Of a stretch of DNA of 64,000 nucleotides, positions 41,953 through 50,629 are shown in pieces. Position 1 is the stretch's first letter. Each line of letters opens with the position of its first letter. Source of the DNA: Halomonas citrativorans (GTDB lineage Bacteria > Pseudomonadota > Gammaproteobacteria > Pseudomonadales > Halomonadaceae); NCBI RefSeq assembly GCF_900163645.1, contig NZ_FUKM01000057.1, positions 434,001 through 498,000 of the forward strand, given 5' to 3'. Both the position numbers and the translations under genes were made by a program. The notes beneath the pieces are model-generated. The model did not search any database. It worked only from the letters and a program-made list of their open reading frames with translations, and was not told the origin of the DNA.

Positions 41953-42125
41953 TGGCCAAGAAAATCGATAGCCCCTGCATATCCGCCTGTCAGTTGAAGG
42001 GCGGCATGTGCACCGGCTGTGGGCGAAGCATAGAGGAGATCCGCCACTGGAAATCCATGAAGCGGCCCGAAAAAATCGCCACCATTAAACGGGCCGAGCA
42101 GCGGTGCAAGAAGCTCAGCAAATAG
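41952..42125 (+). CDS. DUF1289 small cysteine-rich protein
   Basis: A 57-residue protein, MAKKIDSPCISACQLKGG then MCTGCGRSIEEIRHWKSM: the Cys spacing CxxxC...CxxC is that of DUF1289 and should bind a metal (zinc or an Fe-S cluster). It starts inside the stop of the preceding gene (TGATG) and is therefore translationally coupled to it and shares its Zur-type control. The function is unknown. Confidence 0.85.
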   Translation: MAKKIDSPCISACQLKGGMCTGCGRSIEEIRHWKSMKRPEKIATIKRAEQRCKKLSK

Positions 42126-42131
42126 CGTGCT

Positions 42132-42896
42132 TTAAACGGCTTGGCGAAAGCGCATGATTTGCCCCTGCCCCATGGGGTCTTCAAAAATGTCGGCATGCAC
42201 GCCGAAGGTTTGGCGTAGCCGACGACACGTTAGCACTTGCCGAGGTGACCCCAGATCGACCAGTCGCCCGCCTTCGATCACTCCAATACGGTCGCAGTCC
42301 ATGGCTTGATTGAGGTCGTGCAGAGCAATCACCACCGTGATGGGGAGCTGCCTGACCAGTTGAAGAATCGAGAGCTGGTGACGGATATCCAGATGGTTGG
42401 TGGGCTCATCCAGGAGTAATACGCTAGGCTGCTGGGCCAGGGCTCTGGCGATGTGGGCGCGCTGGCGCTCACCGCCGGAAAGCGTATGCCAGAGACGCTC
42501 AGCCATTGACTGCATACCCACATCCGCCAGCGCGTGTGAGACGATCGCCTCATCCTCCTCGGACCACGGATGAAACGACGAAAGAAAGGGCGTCCGGCCG
42601 AGCGATACGGCCTGATGAACACTGATGCGCTCGGCTGTGTTGGCCTGTTGCTCGACCAGGGCCACCGAGCGTGCGATGTCGCGCTGGCGCATACGGCCCA
42701 TATCCTGCTCGCCGACCCGGATACGTCCTGCTTTGGGTTTTTGAAGACCGGCAAACAGGCGTAACAGCGTCGTTTTTCCTGAACCGTTCGGCCCGATTAG
42801 CCCAAAGGTTTCACCAGCGGCAATTTCAAAGCTGACATCCTCCAGCAACGTACGCCCCTGAACTTTCCAGCTCACATGTTCGGCAGCGAGTTTCAT
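42132..42896 (-). CDS. FecE/BtuD-type ABC transporter ATP-binding protein
   Basis: A 254-residue ATPase for a metal-chelate importer. Walker A GPNGSGKTTLL, signature LSGGERQRAHIARAL, Walker B VLLLDEPTNHLD and the switch His ALHDLNQAM are intact. It overlaps the permease gene by ATGA. The Zur-like operator before the first gene of the operon suggests that the cargo is zinc or a zinc-chelate rather than iron. Confidence 0.9.
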   Translation of the reverse strand: MKLAAEHVSWKVQGRTLLEDVSFEIAAGETFGLIGPNGSGKTTLLRLFAGLQKPKAGRIRVGEQDMGRMRQRDIARSVALVEQQANTAERISVHQAVSLGRTPFLSSFHPWSEEDEAIVSHALADVGMQSMAERLWHTLSGGERQRAHIARALAQQPSVLLLDEPTNHLDIRHQLSILQLVRQLPITVVIALHDLNQAMDCDRIGVIEGGRLVDLGSPRQVLTCRRLRQTFGVHADIFEDPMGQGQIMRFRQAV

Positions 42897-43960
42897 CGTG
42901 ATCTTGCCCCGCGAATTAGTATCAAAGCGAAAACCGGTGCGCCGACCAGTGCCGTGACGACCCCAATGGGCAGTACCTGCCCGGCAACCAGCACGCGGGA
43001 CACCACATCAGCGCCGATCAAAAATACCGCGCCCGCCAAGGCAGATGCGGGCACCAAGCGGGTATGGCGGCTCCCCGTTAGAAAACGCATGGCATGAGGA
43101 ATGACCAGCCCCACAAAGCCGATGGCACCTACCATGGAAACCATCACGGCGGTCATCAGCGCGACGGTGGCGATCAGAATGCCCCGCACACGGCGCACGG
43201 GAATGCCCATGGACGCCGCGCTGTCGGTGCCGAAGGTAAAGGCGTCCAGGGTTCGTCGATACCAGAGGCAGATCAGCAGGCCGACAAGCGCGGTGGGTAC
43301 GGCAAGAAGGGCGTTGTCCCAGCGAACGCCGGAAAGATTCCCCATCAGCCAGAACATGATGCCACGTGCCTGCTCGGCGCTGGCTGATTTGGCGATGATA
43401 AACGCCGTCAACGCATTAAACAGGCTCGACCCGGCAATACCGGCCAGAATGATTGCGCTGGATGCCTGTGTTCCGCTGCCCCGGCTATCCGACGCTGCGT
43501 AGGCGAGTATAACCACCATCCCAAACGCCGCGATGGCCCCGACCATGGCCCCTGCCGAGAGAGTAACGACGCCAGAACCAAACCCGGCAACGGCAACCAA
43601 GACAGCGCCGGTCGACGCACCTGCGGAAATCCCCATCAGGTAAGGGTCGGCCAGCGGATTGCGCAGCAGCGCCTGAAGCACGACCCCGGACAGCGCCAAC
43701 CCGGCACCACAGCACGCGGCGACGACCGCGCGGCTAAGCCGGTAGCTCCAGATAATTCCGGCATCGATTCGGTCGACAGGATAGCTTGCCCCCAACAGCC
43801 GGTTAGCGAGCACCTTGAGCACCGTTTCCACAGGTATCGACGTCTCGCCAATCGCGGTTCCGGCGATTAGCGCCGAGAAAAGAATCAGTGGTGCCAGCCA
43901 GAACCAGTGGCCACGAACCTGAAAGCGTGGCCGTATGGTTAGCGCAGATGCCGTACTCAT
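42893..43960 (-). CDS. FecCD-family ABC permease
   Basis: A 355-residue permease of the FecCD/BtuC family with about ten helices. GLALSGVVLQALLRNPLADPYLMGISAGAS is the family's best-conserved stretch, and GAIGFVGLVIPHAMRFLTGSRH holds the ATPase-coupling loop. It overlaps its neighbours on both sides by ATGA. It would act as a homodimer in the inner membrane. Confidence 0.92.
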   Translation of the reverse strand: MSTASALTIRPRFQVRGHWFWLAPLILFSALIAGTAIGETSIPVETVLKVLANRLLGASYPVDRIDAGIIWSYRLSRAVVAACCGAGLALSGVVLQALLRNPLADPYLMGISAGASTGAVLVAVAGFGSGVVTLSAGAMVGAIAAFGMVVILAYAASDSRGSGTQASSAIILAGIAGSSLFNALTAFIIAKSASAEQARGIMFWLMGNLSGVRWDNALLAVPTALVGLLICLWYRRTLDAFTFGTDSAASMGIPVRRVRGILIATVALMTAVMVSMVGAIGFVGLVIPHAMRFLTGSRHTRLVPASALAGAVFLIGADVVSRVLVAGQVLPIGVVTALVGAPVFALILIRGARSR

Positions 43961-44985
43961 CGTTCGAAGGACATTCCCGACAGGGCATCCGCTAACGTTT
44001 CGAGACCGAAAATGGTGCGCATCGTTGCGCTCATGGCGTGGGCATCCATCTCGATGATATGGCCGTTTTGAACCGCCTGCATTTCACGCGTCACGGGGTC
44101 GCTTCGAAGAAATGCACGCTTGGCGACGACATCATCAGAGGGATAGCGGCGCCGGTCCATGTGCGCAATGACGATCACGTCCGGGTTGGCGCGGGCAATG
44201 GTTTCCCAATCGACGGTGGGCCACTCCTCATCCGACTGGATGACGTTGCGTATTCCCAGCGTCTTCATCATATAGCCGGGTGCGCCCAGCTGACCTGCGA
44301 CAAAGGGAGCAACGCCGGTATCCGGCGAGGAGAACCAGAACACGGCGGAAAGATCGTCCGGTAGATCAAGCTGGGCGGCGGTGGCCACCGCGTCGGCTTC
44401 ACGGGTTTCAAGGCTTTCAATCAGCGCTTCCCCAGCCGGTTGCACATCGAAGATTTCGGCAAGCTCGGCAATGCCCTTGTAGACGTGATCAGGCGAAAAG
44501 GCCGCGGTACGCATGCCGTCGCCTCCGGTAGTGTTGTCTTTGGTATCGCAGTCGGCGGGCATAATGTATGTGGCGATCCCCAGATCGTCGAACTGCTCAC
44601 GTGTTCCCACGCTGCCCGTGGCACCGACATGCCATTCGTACTGAACAGCGACAAGCTCGGGGCGCTTATTGACCACTGACTCAAAACTCGGGTCGTTATC
44701 GGCGATGCGTTCAACGGAGGCGTTCAGCTCGCTAAACGGAGGCAACACCGGCGTAAACCATACGGACGTGGCCAACACTTGATCGCCCATCCCCATGGCA
44801 TACAGAATTTCGGCCGCCGCCTGACCAATGGTGACCGTACCGTTGGGCGCCGCTGAGAAGCTAATCTGCTTGCCGCAGTTATCCAGCGTTAGCGGATAGC
44901 CCGTCGTATCAGCTGTCGTGTCAGCAATGGCATAGCCGGCTGACAGGCCGGATACCGCCACCAGCATTGAGCGAATGAGGTTCAT
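43957..44985 (-). CDS. periplasmic metal-chelate binding protein (PF01497)
   Basis: A 342-residue periplasmic binding protein of the BtuF/FecB type, with a signal peptide (NLIRSMLVAVSGLSAGYAIA) and NGTVTIGQAAAEILYAMGMG, VQYEWHVGATGSVGTREQF and ARANPDVIVIAHMD in the two lobes. The ATG at 44985 gives a normal signal peptide; an earlier in-frame start does not. First gene of an importer operon behind a Zur-type operator, so the ligand is likely a zinc chelate, by inference. No TonB receptor is nearby. Confidence 0.88.
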   Translation of the reverse strand: MNLIRSMLVAVSGLSAGYAIADTTADTTGYPLTLDNCGKQISFSAAPNGTVTIGQAAAEILYAMGMGDQVLATSVWFTPVLPPFSELNASVERIADNDPSFESVVNKRPELVAVQYEWHVGATGSVGTREQFDDLGIATYIMPADCDTKDNTTGGDGMRTAAFSPDHVYKGIAELAEIFDVQPAGEALIESLETREADAVATAAQLDLPDDLSAVFWFSSPDTGVAPFVAGQLGAPGYMMKTLGIRNVIQSDEEWPTVDWETIARANPDVIVIAHMDRRRYPSDDVVAKRAFLRSDPVTREMQAVQNGHIIEMDAHAMSATMRTIFGLETLADALSGMSFER

Positions 44986-45073
44986 GAAAATTCCCAAATA
45001 AGTTGTTCCACCAACGTAAACGTCGCCTTTAGCCAAATGGGAGGGAAAAGAGACGGCGTTTTTCTTTATTGTT

Positions 45074-45085
45074 ATGTTATAACAT
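45074..45085. promoter_or_regulatory. Zur-type operator of the FecBCD-like importer
   Basis: ATGTTATAACAT within GTTATGTTATAACATATTT, 89 bp before the importer's first ATG. Same perfect 12-bp palindrome as at 41539. Matches the gammaproteobacterial Zur box type. Confidence 0.68.
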
Positions 45086-45238
45086 ATTTAGATGCTTGAA
45101 AAGCAACGCCCGTGCCGCTACCCAGAGCCAAGTGCTGGGTAGCGGAGAAAGCAGAAGGAGTCAGATTGGGATATTAAACGATCAGGATAAAGCAGCAGAG
45201 GCGTTTTAGTAATGTAGCTGCAGGCTTAGCGCGCCTGG

Positions 45239-45688
45239 TTAAAAATCACCCGGGGCGCATTGCAGGCAGGTAAGCCCCAAAGCGCGCCACTGGGCGACTA
45301 CCGCATCGCGGTCGTCCAGCACCAGCCAGGGATCGAAACCGTCTTCACGCATGATGCTGAGCAGGGCTTCTTTGACGGCTTCATCGTCCACGTGGTCATG
45401 GCCATCCGGGCGCAGGTACATGGCGTCAAACGGGATGGCGTTGCGCGTCAGCCATTCGTGGGTATGTTCGCGGTGAGTGTCCGGGCGGCCGCTGCAAATG
45501 ATGATCTGCTGGCCCTGGGCTTTCAATAGTTTCACCAGCCGGGCGACCGGTTCGATCACTGGCGCTTCGGCCATAAACGCAAAGAAGGGGTCCCACTGCT
45601 TGGCAGGGCCTAACACCCATTCGTGTACTTTCGTGGGGTGAAATTCAGCTAACGTACCGTCAACATCGACAATCACGGCGTGGGTCAT
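45239..45688 (-). CDS. HAD-family phosphatase, polynucleotide-kinase-3'-phosphatase-like
   Basis: A 149-residue HAD phosphatase. The catalytic DxDGT is VIVDVDGTLAEFH; motif II is IICSGRPDTHREHT, and FDPWLVLDDRDAVV is motif III/IV with the metal-binding Asp residues. It resembles the phosphatase domain of T4 Pnkp-type proteins. It overlaps the upstream metallo-beta-lactamase-fold gene by ATGA and is the last gene of the importer operon, so it probably removes phosphate from the imported compound or a derivative. Confidence 0.83.
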   Translation of the reverse strand: MTHAVIVDVDGTLAEFHPTKVHEWVLGPAKQWDPFFAFMAEAPVIEPVARLVKLLKAQGQQIIICSGRPDTHREHTHEWLTRNAIPFDAMYLRPDGHDHVDDEAVKEALLSIMREDGFDPWLVLDDRDAVVAQWRALGLTCLQCAPGDF

Positions 45689-46758
45689 GCAAGGCTCCTG
45701 TTATTCAAGACGTAAGTATTTAAAAACAGCATCTTTTGCGTGGCGAGGCGCGCACCGAGTAACGCGCGCCAGGCGCTAAGAGTCGGTTCGGATAAGTGGG
45801 TAAACAGCGGCACCACACGTTCGGCGTTTACTTGATCGGCAAGCGCAACCAGGTGCGAGGCGCGTAGGTGCACATTCCAGCGCTGCCAGAGGATGTCGCC
45901 AGCGGTAAGCTCGGCGCAGCGCGAAGGCGTCAGATAACCGGTGTGCAGCAGGTGAAAACCTGGCCACATGGCCGCTGTATCACCCCGGTCGCTGATCAGG
46001 TTGAGGCTTGGCTGGGAAGCATCGGGGCGCGCCAGAAGTGTTTGAATCCTGTTATCCGCGTTTGAGCGGCGAAGCGTCGCGGGGAGTGCCAGCAGGGTTT
46101 GCAGATTGGTGCGAATAATCGGATCAATGGCGAGCGAAAGCCCGCGAGCATCCGCCTCTTCGGCTAGCCAGAGCGCCATCTCAAGCGCCCGGCCCGATTC
46201 AGGGACCGGGAAAACCAGCGGGCGGCACAAGTGTTCGCTGATGGCGTCCACACATGCCTGCTGGGGCTGATCGTAGGTGCCGTAGGACGCATCAAGCAGT
46301 GCTATACGCGCCGGTGGCGGCGTATCAAACGGAAATAGCCGGGACTCAAAGCAGGCGTCGCCGCTGTAGAAAATGCCGCCCTCGACATCCAGATGAATCC
46401 ATACCCCGCCCAACGAATGGCCCGCCTGCCCGGTGGTCACCGTAATACCGGCAATTTGGCAGGTGCCGCGCTCGGGCAACGGCTGCCAGGCGCGTCCGTT
46501 GGGAAGTGCCTGAGCAACCAGCGGCGTGCAGTAAAGCGGCAGCGTAGCGGGCAGCTCGCTGACGCCGCCAATATGATCGATATGGTCGTGACTGATAATC
46601 ACCGCATCGACATCAAGCCCGCGTGCCCAGGTAATTGGCTCGCCTGGGTGCAGCGCGCCGCCAGCATCCAGCAGAAGCCGCTTGCCGTTGGCCTCCACCA
46701 CAATGGCTGCAGGGCCTTTATCGCCCAGGCCGCTTAATATGTTGATGCTGGCGTTCAT
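45685..46758 (-). CDS. metallo-beta-lactamase-fold hydrolase
   Basis: A 357-residue protein whose first 200 residues form an MBL fold: AIVVEANGKRLLLDAG, the metal motif SHDHIDHIGG, then GHSLGGVWIHLDVEGGIFYSGDACFES supplying further metal ligands. The C-terminal part resembles the RNase J/CPSF-like beta-CASP region (RHGxH-like LRASHLVALADQV). This could be a phosphodiesterase. It overlaps both neighbours by ATGA, firmly in the importer operon. Substrate unknown. Confidence 0.83.
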   Translation of the reverse strand: MNASINILSGLGDKGPAAIVVEANGKRLLLDAGGALHPGEPITWARGLDVDAVIISHDHIDHIGGVSELPATLPLYCTPLVAQALPNGRAWQPLPERGTCQIAGITVTTGQAGHSLGGVWIHLDVEGGIFYSGDACFESRLFPFDTPPPARIALLDASYGTYDQPQQACVDAISEHLCRPLVFPVPESGRALEMALWLAEEADARGLSLAIDPIIRTNLQTLLALPATLRRSNADNRIQTLLARPDASQPSLNLISDRGDTAAMWPGFHLLHTGYLTPSRCAELTAGDILWQRWNVHLRASHLVALADQVNAERVVPLFTHLSEPTLSAWRALLGARLATQKMLFLNTYVLNNRSLA

Positions 46759-47801
46759 TGGTCGGGCTCCAGACACCAGCCTTCCAGGAGCGTTAGCGCC
46801 ACCTGCTGGCCCTCTTTCAGCGCGTGAGGATGATAGGCGAGCAGCGTTGCGCCATCCCTCATGCGCAGGTGAATCTCATAGCGTTCGCCACGAAAGGTCT
46901 GGCGCTCAACGCGGGCGGTTAAGTCCTGCTGGCTGGGCGCCTCAGTATGCACCTGAATATGTTCCGGGCGCACCAGCACCGCCTGATGGCGCTGGGCAGC
47001 GGGAGACGCCAGCCCCTGCATCAGCTCATTGCCACCAAGGCGCCTGCCCGGTGCGCCGGTGCTTATCATCAATTGGCTGCCCTGGCCGATAAAGCTTGCC
47101 ACCCAGGACGTACGCGGCTCGCGGTAGAGCGTTTCGGGCGTGGCCCACTGCACCAGCTTGCCCGCCTGCATCACCGCGATACGGTCGGCCAGCGCCATGG
47201 CTTCGCTTTGATCATGCGTGACGTAGACCATGGTGGCCTCGGTGCGGCGGTGAAAATCTGCAAAGCTATGCTCCATGGATGCGCGCAGGTGACGGTCCAG
47301 GTTCGCTAGGGGCTCATCCAAAAGCACTACTGACGGGTCGGTGACCAGGCAGCGGGCGAGTGCCACGCGCTGGCGCTGGCCGCCGCTTAAATCCTGCGGC
47401 GTGCGCTGGGCGTAGGGCTCAAGCGCCACTAGGGCAAGCGCCTGCTCAACGCGGCGTTGATAATCCGCCCCGCGCACGCCGCGCACTTTGAGCGGGTAGC
47501 CGACGTTATCGGCCACGCTCATATGCGGCCACAGCGCGTAGGATTGGAACACCATGGCCATATTGCGCTGCTCGGGGAGCACGTGGTGCTGCTCGCTCGC
47601 TAGAAGCTGGTTGCCCAGATGGATTTCACCGCCGCTGACCTGCTCGAACCCGGCCAGCATACGCAGCATGGTGGTTTTTCCGCAGCCGCTGGGGCCGAGC
47701 AGGGCGACGAACTCACCCGGCTCAACCGTTAATGAAAGCCCATCCACGGCGTTGTGTTCGCCAAACTGCTTGGTGACTTGCTTGAGGGTTAGCCCTGCCA
47801 T
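46755..47801 (-). CDS. FbpC/PotA-type ABC ATPase
   Basis: A 348-residue ATPase with an N-terminal nucleotide-binding domain (GPSGCGKTTMLRML, LSGGQRQRVALARCLV, VVLLDEPLANLD, YVTHDQSEAMALADRI) and a C-terminal TOBE regulatory domain (RPEHIQVH). It drives the permease encoded immediately upstream, with a 13-bp gene overlap. This group of importers includes Fe(III), hexose-phosphate (AfuABC) and phosphonate systems. Confidence 0.93.
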   Translation of the reverse strand: MAGLTLKQVTKQFGEHNAVDGLSLTVEPGEFVALLGPSGCGKTTMLRMLAGFEQVSGGEIHLGNQLLASEQHHVLPEQRNMAMVFQSYALWPHMSVADNVGYPLKVRGVRGADYQRRVEQALALVALEPYAQRTPQDLSGGQRQRVALARCLVTDPSVVLLDEPLANLDRHLRASMEHSFADFHRRTEATMVYVTHDQSEAMALADRIAVMQAGKLVQWATPETLYREPRTSWVASFIGQGSQLMISTGAPGRRLGGNELMQGLASPAAQRHQAVLVRPEHIQVHTEAPSQQDLTARVERQTFRGERYEIHLRMRDGATLLAYHPHALKEGQQVALTLLEGWCLEPDQ

Positions 47802-49489
47802 GGCACGACTCCTTTGGGTAAACGCGGGGCCAGAAGGCTAAGCGAGAGCATGAGTGAGGCGACCATCAGTACGACCAGCACGGACACCGCCGAGGCCAGA
47901 ACGCTTTCGCCACCTTCATCGAGGTTGAAAATCAGCACGCCCAGGGTTTCGTTGCCCGCACTCCATAGAAGCGCCGAGACGGTCAGCTCGTTGACGGCCA
48001 GCAGAAATACCAACAGTCCACCGGCAAACAGCGCGGGCGCAATCAGCGGCATTACGATAGTGGCAAGGCGGCGCCAAGGGCCGGCACCGGCGAGCTGAGC
48101 GGCTTCTTCAAGCGAAGGGTCAAGCTGGGCGAGGCTGGCGCTGACCGGCTTTAGGCACACCACCAGAAAACGCGCCAGATAAGCCACGAAGATCAGCCCC
48201 AGCGTGCCGTATAGTGCGACGTTGATAATAGGCAATGGCCGCACGAACAGCAGAATGCAGGCAATTGCGAGTACCACGCCGGGCAGGGCGTAAGGCAGTT
48301 CGATAATACTCAGCGTCAGGTTTTGCAGGCGCGCTGGAAGCCGCTGGAGGCGGTAGGCCAGCGGCAGGCTGCACAGCATGAGCACCACGGCTGCGCCACC
48401 GGCAAGCCAAAAGCTATTGCGCATGGCGCGCCACGTAGCGCCCTGGCGGCCAATCACTTCATGGTAGGCGTTTAGAGTGGCGGTATCGGCATTAAGCGGT
48501 ACGCCCATGGCTGGCACCAGCGAGCTGACTACCAGCGCCACCAGCGGAGCGACAAGAATGACCAGCAACACGATGACCAGCAGCACCGTGACCAGCGCAC
48601 GAAAGCGGCCGAGTGAGAAATCATGGGCGCGCCCGCTATGCCCTACCAGCCCGAAACGGCTGCGGCCCATCCAATGTTGTTGAAGCGCCACACCCACCAG
48701 CGCCAGCACGCCAATCAGCAGCGAAAGGGCCGCCATCTCAGCCAGTACGCCGGTGCCAAAACTGGCCATGCGCTGATAGATCAGCGTAGGCAGTACATAG
48801 TAGCCCGCAGGAATGCCCAGCATGGCCGGGATGCCAAAGTTACCCAGGCTGGAGATAAACGCCATGGCGGCACCTGCGACTAGGCCGCTTCTCGTCACGG
48901 GCAGCACGATATGCCGCCATACCTGGTTTTGCCGGGCGCCACTGATGCGGGCGGCTTCGACCAGCTCGCGGGGCAGAGAAAGTAGCGAGGTGCGCAGCGC
49001 TAGAAACACCAGCGGGGCACTTTGAATACCTAACAGCAGCGCGATGCCTTCCGCCGAGTAGAGCGGCTGCGGGCTGCCCAACGGCGGCGCCATGCCGATG
49101 CTTTTGAGTAACGGGCTTGCCGGGCCAAATAGCTGAAGCCAGCTAAGTGCCGTGACTTGGGGTGGAATCATCATCGGCAGCATAAAGCAGAACACCAGCC
49201 ACGCCTTGCCGCGAATGTCGGTGAGGGTGATCACGAACGCAAACAGGCTGCCTAGTGCAAGGGCGATCAGCATGCCTAGCCCCGAGGTATACAGGCTGTG
49301 CCACAGCGCTCGCCAGGTACTCGTTGATTGGAGCACACGCCATAGTGGCGCATCGCCCCCTTGAGTCAGATCGCTTAACGCTTCTACTAAAAGACGTAGG
49401 CTAGGCGCCAGACTCAGCAGGACGACGGTAAGCGTCAAAAGGGTAAGCAGCCAGCGGTGCTGGCTGCCTTGGGTAAGACTCGGTGACAT
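47789..49489 (-). CDS. FbpB/AfuB-type ABC permease, two-domain
   Basis: A 566-residue permease in which two binding-protein-dependent transport domains are fused. Each half carries its EAA loop for the ATPase: VEAARISGARQNQVWRHIVLP and LEEAAQLAGAGPWRRLATIVMP. About twelve helices. It follows the binding protein gene by 2 bp. Confidence 0.92.
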   Translation of the reverse strand: MSPSLTQGSQHRWLLTLLTLTVVLLSLAPSLRLLVEALSDLTQGGDAPLWRVLQSTSTWRALWHSLYTSGLGMLIALALGSLFAFVITLTDIRGKAWLVFCFMLPMMIPPQVTALSWLQLFGPASPLLKSIGMAPPLGSPQPLYSAEGIALLLGIQSAPLVFLALRTSLLSLPRELVEAARISGARQNQVWRHIVLPVTRSGLVAGAAMAFISSLGNFGIPAMLGIPAGYYVLPTLIYQRMASFGTGVLAEMAALSLLIGVLALVGVALQQHWMGRSRFGLVGHSGRAHDFSLGRFRALVTVLLVIVLLVILVAPLVALVVSSLVPAMGVPLNADTATLNAYHEVIGRQGATWRAMRNSFWLAGGAAVVLMLCSLPLAYRLQRLPARLQNLTLSIIELPYALPGVVLAIACILLFVRPLPIINVALYGTLGLIFVAYLARFLVVCLKPVSASLAQLDPSLEEAAQLAGAGPWRRLATIVMPLIAPALFAGGLLVFLLAVNELTVSALLWSAGNETLGVLIFNLDEGGESVLASAVSVLVVLMVASLMLSLSLLAPRLPKGVVPWQG

Positions 49490-49491
49490 GA

Positions 49492-50484
49492 TCAGCCGCC
49501 GAACAGGTCGCTAAAACGCTGCTTCAGGGCTTCTTCCTGCTCAAGCGCTTGGGCGATATCAACAGGCATCAGCTCGATGGTGTCGCGGGCGGGGAAGCCT
49601 TCTGGCGGCGTAACACCGGGGTGGGCAGGCAGATACCCCTGCTCGCTGACCAACTGCTGGCCCTCTTCCGAGAGTACGAAGTCGACAAACTTCTGTGCCG
49701 CATCAACGTTCTTGGCGCCTGCCATAATAGCGACGGGCTCGGTGACCGCGCTTACACCCTCTTCAGGGAAGACAAACTCGACCGGCGAGCCTTTGGCCGC
49801 TTCGCGGATGGGTAGGAAATCCACCACGATGCCGTAAGGCTTAGTGCCCGCCGCCACTGCGTTGAACACACCGCCGTTGCCACCCTGTGCCTCGGTGCGG
49901 TTGTCATGTAGTGCATCGTAATAGCTTTCACCCAAGTCAGGGTTTTCACTAATCGCCGCCATGTGGATCAGTGCCGCGCCCGAGTAAAGCGGGCTTGGCA
50001 TGGTCACTAAGCCTTCATATTCGGGCTTGAGTAGGTCTTGCCAGCTTTGCGGCTGCTCGTCAGCGCCGGTGTTATACACGATACCGGTGGTGATCAGCTT
50101 GGTGCCGTAGTAGAAGCCTTCGGGGTCAAAAAGCTCGGCATCAAAGGCTTCACGATGAGGGCTCAAATACGCCTGAAGCTGGTCTTCCTGCTTTAACGAC
50201 TCCATGGTCATGCTGTCGGCGATCAGCAGCACATCCGGGTTACTGACCCCGGCGGAAAGCTCGGAGCGCAGGCGGGTCATCAACCGCGTGGTGCCGTCGC
50301 GTACCCACTCCACTTCGATATCCGGATAGGCTGCCTGGAAGGCATCGACCGTTTGCTGGGCATCGCTGTTGGGCTGGCTGGTGTAGAGCACGAGCTTGTC
50401 GTCGGCAACGGCGTTTGCCGAAAGAGCCAAACTTGCCATCGTGGTGGTAAGAGCAATGGCGGTGCAGAGTGAGCGCTTAAGCAT
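49492..50484 (-). CDS. AfuA/FbpA-type periplasmic binding protein
   Basis: A 330-residue periplasmic binding protein with signal peptide LKRSLCTAIALTTTMASLALSANAVA. KLVLYTSQPNSDAQQTVDAFQAAYPDIEVEWVRDGTT starts the first lobe, and PSPLYSGAALIHMAA and GGNGGVFNAVAAGTKPYGIVVDF the second. It lacks the paired Tyr that bind ferric iron in FbpA, so an organic anion such as a sugar phosphate or a phosphonate is likely. That fits the DeoR regulator and the phosphatase in the same locus. Confidence 0.88.
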   Translation of the reverse strand: MLKRSLCTAIALTTTMASLALSANAVADDKLVLYTSQPNSDAQQTVDAFQAAYPDIEVEWVRDGTTRLMTRLRSELSAGVSNPDVLLIADSMTMESLKQEDQLQAYLSPHREAFDAELFDPEGFYYGTKLITTGIVYNTGADEQPQSWQDLLKPEYEGLVTMPSPLYSGAALIHMAAISENPDLGESYYDALHDNRTEAQGGNGGVFNAVAAGTKPYGIVVDFLPIREAAKGSPVEFVFPEEGVSAVTEPVAIMAGAKNVDAAQKFVDFVLSEEGQQLVSEQGYLPAHPGVTPPEGFPARDTIELMPVDIAQALEQEEALKQRFSDLFGG

Positions 50485-50518
50485 CAGAAAGTCTCCAGTG
50501 AGTTGACCCTGCTCACAC

Positions 50519-50550
50519 TACTGTCATCACCTTACAACATCGTGACAGTA
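50519..50550. promoter_or_regulatory. inverted repeat upstream of the AfuA-type gene
   Basis: TACTGTCA and TGACAGTA are perfect 8-bp arms 16 bp apart, 35-66 bp before the binding-protein start codon. This could be a second operator or a hairpin in the transcript leader. Confidence 0.5.
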
Positions 50551-50552
50551 CC

Positions 50553-50603
50553 CTTTCGTTTGAAGGGGGAAAGCTTTCGTAAACACCGGAAAGCCTTTCG
50601 TTA
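50553..50603. promoter_or_regulatory. three DeoR-type operator repeats, 21-bp period
   Basis: CTTTCGTTT at 50553, CTTTCGTAA at 50574 and CTTTCGTTA at 50595: the same hexamer CTTTCG in the same orientation at exactly 21-bp steps (two helical turns), in the gap between the DeoR gene and the importer operon. DeoR-family repressors bind TTTCG-containing direct repeats, so this is the probable shared operator. Confidence 0.62.
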
Positions 50604-50629
50604 ATAAAAAAGAGGGAGATGAGTGCGGA

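Noticed and set aside
47789..50484. Annotation of the importer as a ferric-iron (FbpABC) system
   Set aside because: The binding protein lacks the paired Tyr ligands near its C-terminus and the operon context (DeoR, HAD, MBL) points to a phosphorylated organic compound; no Fur box is seen.
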